A stretch of DNA of 64,000 bases from Streptomyces sclerotialus (GCF_040907265.1 NZ_JBFOHP010000002.1:5084001-5148000); one strand, 5' to 3'. Numbered from the stretch's first letter, positions 24,591-33,116 are shown. Made by a program: numbers and translations. Notes: generated by a model from the sequence alone, not told the origin.

Positions 24591-26185
24591 CGCTCGTCCC
24601 CCGCGTCCGGGCCGTCGTCCGCGCCGTCCCGCTTCCGCTGCCCGTCGGCCGTCCCCGAGCCGGAGCCGCCGGCACCGTCCTCCGCGAGCCGCGAGGCGTC
24701 CCTGGGGAGTCGCAGCGTGAAGACCGCACCGCCCTCGTCGGAGTTGGCCGCCGTGATCTCGCCGCCGTGGATGTGCGCGTTCTCCAGGGCGATGGACAGG
24801 CCGAGGCCCGAGCCCTCCGAGCGGGGCCGGGAGGCGCTCGCCTTGTAGAAGCGGTCGAAGACGTGCGGCAGCACCTCCTCGGGAATGCCGGGCCCGTGGT
24901 CCCGTACGCGGATGAGCAGCCGGTCCCCGTCGTCGGAGGATTCCGTACGGACCGACACCCGCACCGGCGAGCCGCCGTGCTTGAGCGCGTTGCCGATGAG
25001 GTTCGCCAGGATCACGTCAAGGCGGCGCGGGTCCAGCCGCGCGACGATGCCGCGCTCGGCGTCCAGCTCCACGGCGTCCAGCCAGGCCCGTGCGTCGATG
25101 CACGCCGTGACCTGGTCCGCGACGTCCACGTCGTCCAGGACCAGCCGGGCCGTGCCCGCGTCGAATCGGGTGACCTCCATCAGGTTCTCCACCAGGTCGT
25201 TCAGCCGCCGGGTCTCGCTGACCACCAGCTGCACCGCGGGCGCGATCATCGGGTCGAGCGCGTCGGCCTCCTCCTCCAGGACCTCCGTCACGGCCGTGAT
25301 CGCGGTCAGCGGCGTCCGCAGCTCGTGCGACATGTCCGCGACGAAGCGCCGCGAGGACGCCTCCCGCGTGCTCAGCTCCTCCACCCGCTGCTGGAGCCGC
25401 TCGGCGGTCCGGTTGAACGTACGGGAGAGGTCGGCCAGCTCGTCCGTGCCGGTCACCCGCAGCCGGGTGTCCAGCTTCCCCTCACCCAGCTCGCGTGCCG
25501 CGGTGCCGAGCCGCTGCACGGGCCGCAGCACGGTCGTCGCCGCGGCCTGCGCCAGCAGCGCCGAGCCGACCAGCGCGAGCAGCGTCGCGACCCCCAGCGA
25601 CCAGGCGAGGGAGTTCAGGTCCTGCCGCTCGGTGGCCAGCGACTTCAGCATGTACCCGGTCGGGCCGCCGCCGTTCAGCTTCGCCCCGGCCACGAAGTAC
25701 GGGTCGTCCTCGATCTCCTGCCGCTGCCAGTACAGGTGGTACGGCGACTTGTTCGACGCGTCCACGGGGCGCCGCTGCTCCACGGCCTTCTGCAGCGTCT
25801 CCGGCACGGTCTTCAGGTTCAGGAGGTCCTGGTCGGTGGTGGCCGTGCAGGTCCTGCCCGCATCGTCCTTCGCGAGCAGCAGTACGTCGTAGTTCTGCGG
25901 TCCGGCACCCATCTGGCGCGCGGCGTCCCGCAGTTCCCCGCAGGCCGGGTGGAGCGGCAGCGACCGCGTACGCTCCGCCAGCTGGGTGCGGAAGTCCTTC
26001 AGCGCGGCGTTCTGCGTACGGTCCAGCACGGTGTTGCGGTTGAGCCAGTACGCGATGCCGGAGGCGGAGACCGCGGCGGTCAGCGCCACCAGCGCGAAGA
26101 CCACCACCAGGCGCAGCCGCAGGCTGGTCCAGCGCAGCAGGCCGGACGCGACCCCGCGCAGCCGGCCGGCGGCCGGTTCACTCAC
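24587..26185 (-). CDS. afsQ2: Sensor histidine kinase AfsQ2
   Basis: A 532-residue membrane kinase. Order: a first membrane helix (about residues 20-45), an extracytoplasmic domain of about 160 residues, a second helix, a HAMP domain (LRPVQRLGTAARELGEG), the HisKA box with phospho-acceptor His in FVADMSHELRTPLTAI, and a HATPase domain with NLIGNALKH, VRDHGPGIPEE and GSGLGLSIA. It phosphorylates AfsQ1. GTG start overlaps the AfsQ1 stop by 4 nt (GTGA). In S. coelicolor this system affects antibiotic production and nitrogen-related genes on glutamate-containing medium. Confidence 0.93.
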   Translation of the reverse strand: MSEPAAGRLRGVASGLLRWTSLRLRLVVVFALVALTAAVSASGIAYWLNRNTVLDRTQNAALKDFRTQLAERTRSLPLHPACGELRDAARQMGAGPQNYDVLLLAKDDAGRTCTATTDQDLLNLKTVPETLQKAVEQRRPVDASNKSPYHLYWQRQEIEDDPYFVAGAKLNGGGPTGYMLKSLATERQDLNSLAWSLGVATLLALVGSALLAQAAATTVLRPVQRLGTAARELGEGKLDTRLRVTGTDELADLSRTFNRTAERLQQRVEELSTREASSRRFVADMSHELRTPLTAITAVTEVLEEEADALDPMIAPAVQLVVSETRRLNDLVENLMEVTRFDAGTARLVLDDVDVADQVTACIDARAWLDAVELDAERGIVARLDPRRLDVILANLIGNALKHGGSPVRVSVRTESSDDGDRLLIRVRDHGPGIPEEVLPHVFDRFYKASASRPRSEGSGLGLSIALENAHIHGGEITAANSDEGGAVFTLRLPRDASRLAEDGAGGSGSGTADGQRKRDGADDGPDAGDER

Positions 26186-26868
26186 TGCGGGGTGTCCAGC
26201 CGGTAACCGACGCCGCGGACCGTACGGATCAGCGTCGGCGAGGACGGTACGTCCTCCACCTTGGCCCGCAGCCGCTGCACACACGCGTCCACCAGGCGCG
26301 AGTCACCGAGGTAGTCGTGCTCCCACACCAGGCGGAGCAGCTGCTGTCTGGACAGCGCCTGTCCGGGCCGGCGGCTCAGCTCCAGCAGCAACCGCAACTC
26401 GGTCGGGGTCAGTTGCAGATCCTCGCCGTTCTTGGTCACCGTCATCGCCGAACGGTCGATGACCAGTGACCCGAACGTCGCCGAGTCGCTCGACTCGCGT
26501 TCGCCGCGCCGCAGCACCGCCCTGATCCGGGCGTCCAGCACCCGCCCCTGCACCGGCTTGACGACGTAGTCGTCCGCGCCGGACTCCAGTCCGACGACCA
26601 CATCGATGTCGTCGTTACGCGCGGTCAGCAGGATGATGGGCAGTTGGTCCGTACGGCGGATCCGCCGGCACACCTCGAAACCGTCGATCCCCGGCAGCAT
26701 CACGTCCAGGACGATCAGGTCGGGGCGCTGCTCACGCAGCAGTTTCAGGCCGTCCTCGCCCGTCGCCGCGGTCACCACACGGTGACCCTGGCGGGACAGC
26801 GAGAGTTCGAGGGCCGTGCGGATGGCGTCGTCGTCCTCGATCAGCAACAGGAAAGGCACGTGCGCCAT
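26182..26868 (-). CDS. afsQ1: Response regulator AfsQ1
   Basis: A 228-residue OmpR-type regulator. Receiver domain: acidic IEDDDA, phospho-acceptor Asp55 in LIVLDVMLPG, Thr in ILLTARND and Lys in YVVKPV. C-terminal winged helix includes LTPTELRLLLELSRRPGQ and VDACVQRLRAKVE. Start taken as ATG 26868; a GTG three codons later (VPFLLLIEDD) would give the 225-residue form I recall for S. coelicolor. First gene of afsQ1-afsQ2-lipoprotein, divergent from sigQ with an AfsQ1-type box between them. Confidence 0.95.
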   Translation of the reverse strand: MAHVPFLLLIEDDDAIRTALELSLSRQGHRVVTAATGEDGLKLLREQRPDLIVLDVMLPGIDGFEVCRRIRRTDQLPIILLTARNDDIDVVVGLESGADDYVVKPVQGRVLDARIRAVLRRGERESSDSATFGSLVIDRSAMTVTKNGEDLQLTPTELRLLLELSRRPGQALSRQQLLRLVWEHDYLGDSRLVDACVQRLRAKVEDVPSSPTLIRTVRGVGYRLDTPQ

Positions 26869-26986
26869 TCTGGCGCATGGCGCGGCCGGACTTCGACCGG
26901 CGGCGTCCCGCGCCCCGCTCCGCACGCGCCCCACCTGCCCCGGCGTACGCCCGAAGGAGGGTGCGGTGAACCTCGCGCGGCTGCCT

Positions 26987-27002
26987 GTGACAGGGCTGTG
27001 AC
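26987..27002 (+). promoter_or_regulatory. AfsQ1 box between afsQ1 and sigQ
   Basis: GTGAC (26987-26991), six bases, GTGAC (26998-27002): an exact instance of the GTnAC-n6-GTnAC direct repeat known as the AfsQ1 recognition sequence, about 108 bp before sigQ and 119 bp before afsQ1. The remaining gap from 26869 to 27110 shows no gene. Confidence 0.8.
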
Positions 27003-27110
27003 AGTCGGCGGACAACGCGATGAAACTGCCGCGGCAGAGTTTCTGGCACCGGGTGAGAACGGCCCGGGACCGCAGATGAACGAGCCGGCTCAACCGACGG
27101 GGGGCGCGAG

Positions 27111-27905
27111 ATGAACACACTGCACAGCACCGCCAACAGCGCAGTAATCACGCGTCTTCACGATGTCGTACGAGCCGGGGAGAAGTCCGGTGCCGTGAGC
27201 GGGCGGGGGTGCGCTCGCGGCACCGGGCGTCAGCGCCAGGCCGCGTACTTCGTGACGCCGGTCGAGGCCGTTGACACCGTCGTGGGAACCGTGGCCCCGG
27301 TGGTCACGGACGGGGGAACCGACGGGGGACGCACGTACGGGGAGGCCACGGAGGAGCGGAGCGCCGCGCCGGCGGCGGTGGACAGCGAAGCCGAGTTCAC
27401 CGCCTACGTCCAGGAGCGCCGCGCCTCCCTGTACGCCACCGCCTACCACCTGACCGGCGACCGCCACGAGGCCGAGGACCTGCTGCAGAGCGCGCTGTTC
27501 TCGACCTACCGGGCGTGGGACCGGATCAGCGACAAGGGGGCGGTCGGTGGGTACCTGCGCCGCACGATGACCAACCTGCACATCAGTGCCTGGCGTCGGC
27601 GGAAGCTGAACGAGTACCCCACCGAGGAACTGCCGGAGACGGCCGGTGACCACGACGCGATGCGCGGCACCGAGCTGCGCGCCGTGCTGTGGCAGGCGCT
27701 GGCCAAGCTGCCCGAGACGCAGCGCACGATGCTCGTCCTGCGCTACTACGAGGGCCGGACGGACCCGGAGATCGCCGACATACTGAACATCAGCGTCGGC
27801 ACGGTGAAGTCGAGCATCTGGCGTTCGCTGCGGCGGCTGCGCGAGGACGACGTCCTCAGCTTCGGCCGCGACCAGGAGGAGTCCTTCGGCGAGCTGGTGG
27901 CCTGA
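27111..27905 (+). CDS. sigQ: ECF-type RNA polymerase sigma factor SigQ
   Basis: A 264-residue group 4 (SigE-like) sigma factor. A poorly conserved N-terminal extension of about 95 residues precedes region 2 (FTAYVQERRASLYATAYHLT, HEAEDLLQSALFSTYRAW) and region 4 (LAKLPETQRTMLVLRYYEG, ISVGTVKSSIWRSLRRLRE). The extension is much longer than in most ECF factors; the first ATG is used, but a later start cannot be excluded. It is divergent from afsQ1 and in S. coelicolor is controlled by it. Confidence 0.92.
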   Translation: MNTLHSTANSAVITRLHDVVRAGEKSGAVSGRGCARGTGRQRQAAYFVTPVEAVDTVVGTVAPVVTDGGTDGGRTYGEATEERSAAPAAVDSEAEFTAYVQERRASLYATAYHLTGDRHEAEDLLQSALFSTYRAWDRISDKGAVGGYLRRTMTNLHISAWRRRKLNEYPTEELPETAGDHDAMRGTELRAVLWQALAKLPETQRTMLVLRYYEGRTDPEIADILNISVGTVKSSIWRSLRRLREDDVLSFGRDQEESFGELVA

Positions 27906-27912
27906 GGGGCGG

Positions 27913-27983
27913 GGACACGGGGGAAGCGGTCCGGGGGCCGCACGTACGGGGGAGAACACGGGGGAAGGAAGACGGGGGAAGAA
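27913..27983 (+). repeat. Purine-rich direct repeats after sigQ
   Basis: The unit ACGGGGGA followed by AG-rich bases recurs: GACACGGGGGAAGCGG (from 27914), TACGGGGGAGAACACGGGGG (from 27945) and GACGGGGGAAGAAG (from 27971). The repeats lie between the sigQ stop and its terminator on a strand with almost no pyrimidines. Confidence 0.45.
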
Positions 27984-27984
27984 G

Positions 27985-28027
27985 AGAGCGGGAACCGGCA
28001 GGCGGGGGGTCTGCCGATTCCCGCTCT
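27985..28027. terminator. Bidirectional terminator between sigQ and osmC-like gene
   Basis: A 17-bp stem with one mismatch: AGAGCGGGAACCGGCAG (27985-28001) pairs with CTGCCGATTCCCGCTCT (28011-28027), 9-nt loop, followed by TTTC. It separates convergent genes. Confidence 0.85.
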
Positions 28028-28039
28028 TTCCGTGCGCCG

Positions 28040-28516
28040 TCAGCCGGTGGCCACCGTGATCACCGGCTCGTGCCGTACCGGGAAGTTCACCGAGTTCGCG
28101 ATGAAGCACTGGTCGTGCGCCTTGGTGTGCAGCCGCCGGGCCCGCTCGGGGTCCGAGCCCGCCGCGATCTCCACCCGCGGCCGCAGCACGACCTCGGTGA
28201 AGGCGCCGCCGCCCTTGCCGTCCTCGGTCATCGTGCCGCTCGCCCCGTCCGTGTACGAGGTCACCACCACGCCCGACAGTGAGCAGACGGCCAGGTACGT
28301 GAGCATGTGGCACTGGGCCAGCGAGGCGAGCAGCAGCTGTTCCGGATTCCAGCGGTCCCCGGTGCCGAGGAAGGCCGGGTCGGCGGTGCCCGGCAGCGGC
28401 GGCGGGCCGTCCGCCGTCACCTCGTGGTCCCGGCCGTACGTGCGGTATCCGTCGGTTCCGGCACCGGAGTTGCCGGTCCAGGTCACGCGGGCGAGGTAGG
28501 AGTGTTCCTTGGGCAC
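28040..28516 (-). CDS. OsmC-family peroxide-detoxifying protein
   Basis: A 158-residue OsmC/Ohr-type thiol peroxidase. The two redox cysteines are in LLLASLAQCHMLTYL and KAHDQCFIANSVN, and the N-terminal FxARVTWTGNSG segment is typical of the OsmC subgroup. GTG start with AGGAGG (28526-28521) 4 nt upstream rules out the longer frame. Cytoplasmic; reduces organic or lipid hydroperoxides. It lies just downstream of the kinase-like gene on the same strand. Confidence 0.9.
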   Translation of the reverse strand: MPKEHSYLARVTWTGNSGAGTDGYRTYGRDHEVTADGPPPLPGTADPAFLGTGDRWNPEQLLLASLAQCHMLTYLAVCSLSGVVVTSYTDGASGTMTEDGKGGGAFTEVVLRPRVEIAAGSDPERARRLHTKAHDQCFIANSVNFPVRHEPVITVATG

Positions 28517-28529
28517 GTGGCCTCCTGCG

Positions 28530-29168
28530 TCAGCTCCGTACGGGGGCGGTGACGTCCGCCCCCGCGGAGGATATCCGGGCCAGCGCCTCCGGCTTCGCAC
28601 AGGCGTACGCGCCCAGGGCGGTCTGCCGCGCCACCACCGACCGTTCGGCGCGCAGCAGTCGCAGGCCCCGGCGCACCAGGTACCCGGCGGGTTTACGGCC
28701 CTCACGCAGGTCACGCAGCAGCCGGCGACGGAACGTCGTGGTGGGCCGGCCGCGCAGGCACAGCGCGTCGGCCAGCACCCCCGCCGCCCGGCAGGCCTCG
28801 ACGATCTCGGCGGCGAAGATCCCTTCGGCGATGAACAGCGGCGCGCCCGCCAGCTCCAGCTTGTCCTCGCCGACCCGGGCGCTCCTGGCGATGTCGTAGA
28901 CGGGGACGGCCGCGCGGCCCGTACGGCACAGTTCCTCGATCGCGGTGAGCGCGGCGGCCGCGTCCCAGGACAGCGGCGAGTCCCAGTCGGCGCCCCCGCC
29001 GTCCGGAAGCTGCGGCAGGGAGGCGTCCGTGGCCTCCTTGTAGAAGTCGTCCAGGCGCAGCACGGGGAGGCCGGTGCGGGCGGCGAGGGAGGACTTCCCG
29101 GAGCCGGAGGGGCCGGTCAGCAGGATGACGCGGGCGGGCGGCGCACTGGGGAGAAGGCTCACGGGCAT
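28530..29168 (-). CDS. Uridine-kinase-like P-loop ATPase
   Basis: A 212-residue P-loop kinase: Walker A GPSGSGKSS near residue 18, an LRLDDFYK motif (acceptor-binding Asp), FIAEGIFAAEIVEACRAAG and an Arg-rich lid FRRRLLRDLREGRK. This set resembles uridine kinase/phosphoribulokinase proteins, which phosphorylate uridine or cytidine. It carries no regulon operator, so any link to the nucleoside genes nearby is unproven. Ends 13 bp before the OsmC start on the same strand. Confidence 0.75.
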   Translation of the reverse strand: MPVSLLPSAPPARVILLTGPSGSGKSSLAARTGLPVLRLDDFYKEATDASLPQLPDGGGADWDSPLSWDAAAALTAIEELCRTGRAAVPVYDIARSARVGEDKLELAGAPLFIAEGIFAAEIVEACRAAGVLADALCLRGRPTTTFRRRLLRDLREGRKPAGYLVRRGLRLLRAERSVVARQTALGAYACAKPEALARISSAGADVTAPVRS

Positions 29169-29324
29169 TCATTGTCGCGCATTCGTCCGTGTGAGCTACC
29201 CCGGCCGGACAAGGTGGATTGTGGACACACCCGTCAACTACTCTGCGCATCCGACCCATTACAGACGATCGCCTCACCGGTGGCGGTCGGTACCACCGTA
29301 AACGGACTCCACAGGCAGGTGCTC

Positions 29325-29732
29325 ATGGCCTCTCACGCACGTCTTCCCCAGCAGAGCCGTACGGCGCGCGGGCTGCTGCGCGCCGGGCTCGCGGTGTCCG
29401 TGACGGGCGCCGCGCTGGTCGCGGGTGCCTCCACCGCCGCCGCTGCCGGAGGGAAGTCGGAACCGGCGAGCGTGGAGGACGTCCAGGCGGCCGTGAACTC
29501 CGCGGTCGGCGCTCTGCACCAGACCACGGCCAGCGGCGTCGGCACGGTCAAGGACCTCCGTCTGAACCCTCTCGCGGGCACCGGGACCGACCCGCTGGAC
29601 AACGCCGTCGGCACCCAGATCGCCGACTTCAAGCCGTTCAGCACCGCGTCCCTGACCGCTCCGCTGTCCGACGGCGCGGCCCTGGGCCAGCTGCCCGTCG
29701 TGGGCCCGGTGACGCAGGCGCTGCCCGGATAG
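29325..29732 (+). CDS. Secreted small protein
   Basis: A 135-residue exported protein with a long twin-basic signal region (RTARGLLRAGLAVSVTGAAL, cleavage near STAAAA-GG) and a mature chain of about 90 residues without cysteine, containing LNPLAGTGTDPLDN and ending LGQLPVVGPVTQALPG. The C-terminal LPVVGP pattern is frequent among small secreted Streptomyces proteins of unknown role. AGGCAGG lies upstream of the ATG. Confidence 0.75.
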   Translation: MASHARLPQQSRTARGLLRAGLAVSVTGAALVAGASTAAAAGGKSEPASVEDVQAAVNSAVGALHQTTASGVGTVKDLRLNPLAGTGTDPLDNAVGTQIADFKPFSTASLTAPLSDGAALGQLPVVGPVTQALPG

Positions 29733-29750
29733 CGGCCGGACGTACGACAG

Positions 29751-29787
29751 GGGCGCCCGCGGCCGTGCGTACGGCTCGCGGGCGCCC
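29751..29787. terminator. Bidirectional terminator
   Basis: GGGCGCCCGCG (29751-29761) pairs with CGCGGGCGCCC (29777-29787); inside, GCCGT and ACGGC extend the stem to 16 bp with one bulged T and a GCGT loop. It separates the secreted-protein gene from the convergent aldehyde dehydrogenase gene. Confidence 0.85.
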
Positions 29788-29828
29788 TCCGGCGCGGTGC
29801 GGCGGGCTCGGACGCCCATCGGGTGGAC

Positions 29829-30695
29829 TCAGACGCCCATCGGGTGCCAGACCGTCTTGGTCTCCAGGTAGGCCAGCATGCGGTCGGTGCCGGGGTCGGC
29901 GGTCCAGTCCACAGCCTGTGGACGGTGGACGCGCTTGAGGTTGTCGGCGGCCGCCGTCTCCAGGGCGGTCGCCTCCTCCCGGTCACCGGCCACGCCCGCG
30001 AGGTCGATCGCGTTGACGTCCTGGTGCGCGGCCAGCGGCCCGGCGATCTCGGCCGTACGGCCCGACAGCACGTTCACCACGCCGCCGGGCAGGTCGGAGG
30101 TGGCCAGCACCTCGCCCAGCGACAGGGCAGGCAGCGGCGCCTTCTCGCTGGCCACCACCACGACGGTGTTACCGGTCACGATCGCCGGCGCGATCACCGA
30201 CACCAGCCCGAGGAACGAGGACTCCTGCGGCGCCAGGACGGCCACCACGCCGGTCGGCTCGGGCGTGGAGAGGTTGAAGAACGGGCCCGCGACCGGGTTC
30301 GCGCCGCCCGCGACCTGCGCGATCTTGTCGGACCATCCGGCGTACCAGACCCACCGGTCGATCGCCGCGTCCACCTGCGCCGCCGCCTTGGACTTCGACA
30401 GTCCCTCGGCGTCGGCCACCTCCGAGACGAACTGCTCCCGGCGGCCCTCCAGCATCTCGGCGATGCGGTACAGGATCTGGCCGCGGTTGTACGCGGTGGC
30501 ACCGGACCAGCCGCCGAACGCCTTGCGGGCGGCGACCACCGCGTCGCGCGCGTCCTTGCGGGAGGACAGCGGGGCGTTGGCGAGCCACTTGCCCTTTGCG
30601 TCGGTCACCTCGTACACCCGCCCGCTCTCGGACCGGGGGAACTTGCCCCCGACGTACAGCTTGTAGGTCTTGAAGACGCTCAGCCGATCAGACAT
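29829..30695 (-). CDS. Short aldehyde-dehydrogenase-family protein (no catalytic half)
   Basis: A 288-residue protein covering only the N-terminal NAD-binding part of the aldehyde dehydrogenase fold (YKLYVGGKFPRSESG, AYNRGQILYRIAEMLEGRRE, GVVAVLAPQESS, AIVTGNTVVVVASEKAPLPAL, LPGGVVNVLSGRTAE). The catalytic-Cys region and the canonical ELGGK motif are absent, so it is unlikely to be an active dehydrogenase alone. The full-length enzyme next to it overlaps it by 8 nt. The pair recalls the double-domain layout of animal ALDH16, and a heteromeric or regulatory role is inferred. Third gene of the deoC operon. Confidence 0.85.
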   Translation of the reverse strand: MSDRLSVFKTYKLYVGGKFPRSESGRVYEVTDAKGKWLANAPLSSRKDARDAVVAARKAFGGWSGATAYNRGQILYRIAEMLEGRREQFVSEVADAEGLSKSKAAAQVDAAIDRWVWYAGWSDKIAQVAGGANPVAGPFFNLSTPEPTGVVAVLAPQESSFLGLVSVIAPAIVTGNTVVVVASEKAPLPALSLGEVLATSDLPGGVVNVLSGRTAEIAGPLAAHQDVNAIDLAGVAGDREEATALETAAADNLKRVHRPQAVDWTADPGTDRMLAYLETKTVWHPMGV

Positions 30696-32118
30696 TCAGG
30701 TACGCCTCCAGACCGTGCCGGCCGCCCTCGCGGCCGAAGCCCGACTCCTTGTAGCCGCCGAACGGCGACGCCGGGTCGAACTTGTTGAACGTGTTGGACC
30801 AGACGACGCCCGCGCGCAGCTTGCCCGCCGTCCACAGGCTGCGGGAGCCCTTCTCGGTCCAGATGCCCGCCGACAGGCCGTACGGCGTGTTGTTCGCCTT
30901 GGCCACGGCCTCCTCGGGCGTACGGAACGTCAGCACGGACAGCACCGGGCCGAAGATCTCCTCGCGGGCGATGCGGTGCGCCTGCGTGACGCCGGTGAAC
31001 AGGGTCGGCGCGAACCAGTAGCCCTCGCCGGGCAGTTCGCAGGCCGGCGCCCAGCGCTCGGCGCCCTCGGCCTCGCCCGCGTCGGCCAGCGCCTTGATAC
31101 GGGCCAGCTGCTCGGCGGAGTTGATGGCGCCGATGTCGGTGTTCTTGTCCAGCGGGTCGCCGACGCGCAGGGACGCCATCCGGCGCTTGAGCGCGTCCAG
31201 CAGCTCGTCCTGGACCGACTCCTGCACCAGCAGCCGGGAGCCGGCGCAGCAGACGTGGCCCTGGTTGAAGAAGATGCCGTTGACGATGCCCTCGACGGCC
31301 TGGTCGAGCGGCGCGTCGTCGAAGACGATGTTCGCGGCCTTGCCGCCCAGCTCCAGGGTGAGCTTCTTGTCCGTGCCCGCGACCGTACGCGCGATGGCCT
31401 TGCCGACCTCGGTCGAGCCGGTGAAGGCGACCTTGTCGACGTCCGGGTGCGCGACCAGCTCGGCGCCGGTCGAGCCGTCGCCGGTCAGGATGTTGACGAC
31501 GCCCCTGGGCAGCCCGGCCTGGCGGCAGATGTCCGCGAAGAAGAGCGCGGAGAGCGGGGTGGTCTCGGCGGGCTTCAGGACGACGGTGTTGCCGCAGGCC
31601 AGCGCCGGGGCGATCTTCCACGCGAGCATCAGCAGGGGGAAGTTCCAGGGGATGACCTGGCCGGCGACGCCCAGCGGCTTCGGGTCGGTTCCGAGGCCCG
31701 CGTGGCCGAGCTTGTCGGCCCAGCCCGCGTAGTAGAAGAAGTGCGCGGCGACCAGTGGCAGGTCGGAGTCGCGGGACTCCTTGATCGGCTTGCCGTTGTC
31801 CAGCGACTCCAGCACCGCCAGCTCGCGCGAGCGCTCCTGGATGAGGCGGGCGATCCTGAAGAGGTACTTGGCGCGCTCGGCACCGGGCAGCGCCGACCAC
31901 TTCTCGAACGCCTTGCGCGCGGCCTTCACGGCGCGCTCGACGTCGGCGGCCCCGGCCTGCGCGACCTCGGAGAGGACCTCCTCGTTCGCCGGGGAGACGG
32001 TCTTGAAGACCTTGCCGTCGGCCGCGTCGGCGAACTCGCCGTCGATGAACAGCCCGTACGAGGGAGCGATGTCGACGACCGCGCGCGACTCCGGCGCGGG
32101 TGCGTATTCAAAAGCCAT
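30688..32118 (-). CDS. Aldehyde dehydrogenase of deoxyribose catabolism
   Basis: A 476-residue NAD-dependent aldehyde dehydrogenase with all catalytic elements: VIPWNFPLLML (Asn), VVLKPAETTPLSAL, FTGSTEVGK, general base Glu in LELGGKAANIV, nucleophile Cys in FFNQGHVCCAGSRLL and EEIFGPVLSV. In this operon it most likely oxidises acetaldehyde released by deoxyribose-phosphate aldolase to acetate (inference from context). ATG 32118 lies 2 bp after the deoC stop; a longer frame upstream through deoC is a GC artefact. Confidence 0.93.
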   Translation of the reverse strand: MAFEYAPAPESRAVVDIAPSYGLFIDGEFADAADGKVFKTVSPANEEVLSEVAQAGAADVERAVKAARKAFEKWSALPGAERAKYLFRIARLIQERSRELAVLESLDNGKPIKESRDSDLPLVAAHFFYYAGWADKLGHAGLGTDPKPLGVAGQVIPWNFPLLMLAWKIAPALACGNTVVLKPAETTPLSALFFADICRQAGLPRGVVNILTGDGSTGAELVAHPDVDKVAFTGSTEVGKAIARTVAGTDKKLTLELGGKAANIVFDDAPLDQAVEGIVNGIFFNQGHVCCAGSRLLVQESVQDELLDALKRRMASLRVGDPLDKNTDIGAINSAEQLARIKALADAGEAEGAERWAPACELPGEGYWFAPTLFTGVTQAHRIAREEIFGPVLSVLTFRTPEEAVAKANNTPYGLSAGIWTEKGSRSLWTAGKLRAGVVWSNTFNKFDPASPFGGYKESGFGREGGRHGLEAYLNV

Positions 32119-32120
32119 GG

Positions 32121-33116
32121 TCAGTCCACCGTCACGTAGTCGGGGCCGGAGTACCGGCCGCTGCTGAGCTTCTGGCGCTGCATCAGCAGGTCGTTGAGGA
32201 GGCTGGACGCGCCGAAGCGGAACCAGTCCGCGGTCAGCCACTCCTCGCCCAGCGTCTCGTTCACCATGACCAGGTACTTGATCGCGTCCTTGGACGTGCG
32301 GATGCCGCCGGCCGGCTTCACCCCGACCTGCACCCCGAGCCGGTCGTGGAAGTCGCGGACGGCCTCCAGCATCAGCAGGGTGACCGGGGGAGTGGCGTTG
32401 ACGCCGACCTTGCCGGTGGAGGTCTTGATGAAGTCGGCGCCCGCGAGCATCGCGAGCCAGGAGACGCGGCGGACGTTGTCGTAGGTCTGGAGTTCGCCGG
32501 TCTCGAAGATGACCTTGAGGTGCGCCGCGCTGCCGTCCTCGCGGACGCAGGCCTCCTTCACGGCCTTGATCTCCTCGAAGACCTCCAGGTACCGGCCGGC
32601 GAGGAACGCGCCCCGGTCGATCACCATGTCGATCTCGTCGGCGCCGGCCGCGACCGCGTCCCGGGTGTCGGCGAGCTTCACCGGCAGTGCCGCGCGGCCC
32701 GCGGGGAACGCGGTGGCCACGGAGGCGACATGGATGCCGGAGGCGCCGAGCGCCTCCTTGGCGGTCGCCACCATGTCCGGATACACGCAGATCGCGGCGA
32801 CCTTCGGCACCGTGCGGTCCGTGGGGTCGGGGTTGACGCCCTTGGCGCACAGGGCCCGGACCTTGCCCGGGGTGTCCGCTCCTTCGAGCGTCGTCAGGTC
32901 GATCATCGAGATGGCGAGGTCGATGGCGTACGCCTTCGCCGTGTTCTTGATCGAGCGGGTGCCGAGCGCGGCGGCGCGGGCTTGCAGCCCGACGGCGTCG
33001 ACGCCCGGGAGGCCGTGCAGGAAACGGCGGAGGGCCCGGTCGTCGGCGGTCACGTCCGCCATCGTCGCCAGACGCCCCGCGGCCTCTTTGCCGTATGCGG
33101 GAACAGTGGTGGGCAT
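32121..33116 (-). CDS. deoC: Deoxyribose-phosphate aldolase
   Basis: A 331-residue class I aldolase splitting 2-deoxyribose-5-phosphate to glyceraldehyde-3-phosphate and acetaldehyde. The Schiff-base Lys is in ADFIKTSTGKVG, with DEIDMVIDRGAFL and AVCVYPDM-type (AAICVYPDMV) motifs. It is of the longer, eukaryote-like DERA class, with an extra N-terminal region of about 75 residues. ATG 33116 is given; a GTG two codons upstream (33122) sits exactly 6 nt after a TATGCT -10, so a leaderless start there is equally possible. Upstream extension to 33158 would cross the operator. Confidence 0.93.
   Translation of the reverse strand: MPTTVPAYGKEAAGRLATMADVTADDRALRRFLHGLPGVDAVGLQARAAALGTRSIKNTAKAYAIDLAISMIDLTTLEGADTPGKVRALCAKGVNPDPTDRTVPKVAAICVYPDMVATAKEALGASGIHVASVATAFPAGRAALPVKLADTRDAVAAGADEIDMVIDRGAFLAGRYLEVFEEIKAVKEACVREDGSAAHLKVIFETGELQTYDNVRRVSWLAMLAGADFIKTSTGKVGVNATPPVTLLMLEAVRDFHDRLGVQVGVKPAGGIRTSKDAIKYLVMVNETLGEEWLTADWFRFGASSLLNDLLMQRQKLSSGRYSGPDYVTVD

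Noticed and set aside
23164..24729. 521-residue frame joining VanZ, the MITE-like element and antisense of the lipoprotein gene
   Set aside because: Only the last 173 residues are VanZ-like; the rest is repeat DNA and shadow reading.
30688..32850. 720-residue frame extending the aldehyde dehydrogenase upstream through deoC
   Set aside because: deoC is unmistakable in another frame; the dehydrogenase has its own ATG at 32118.
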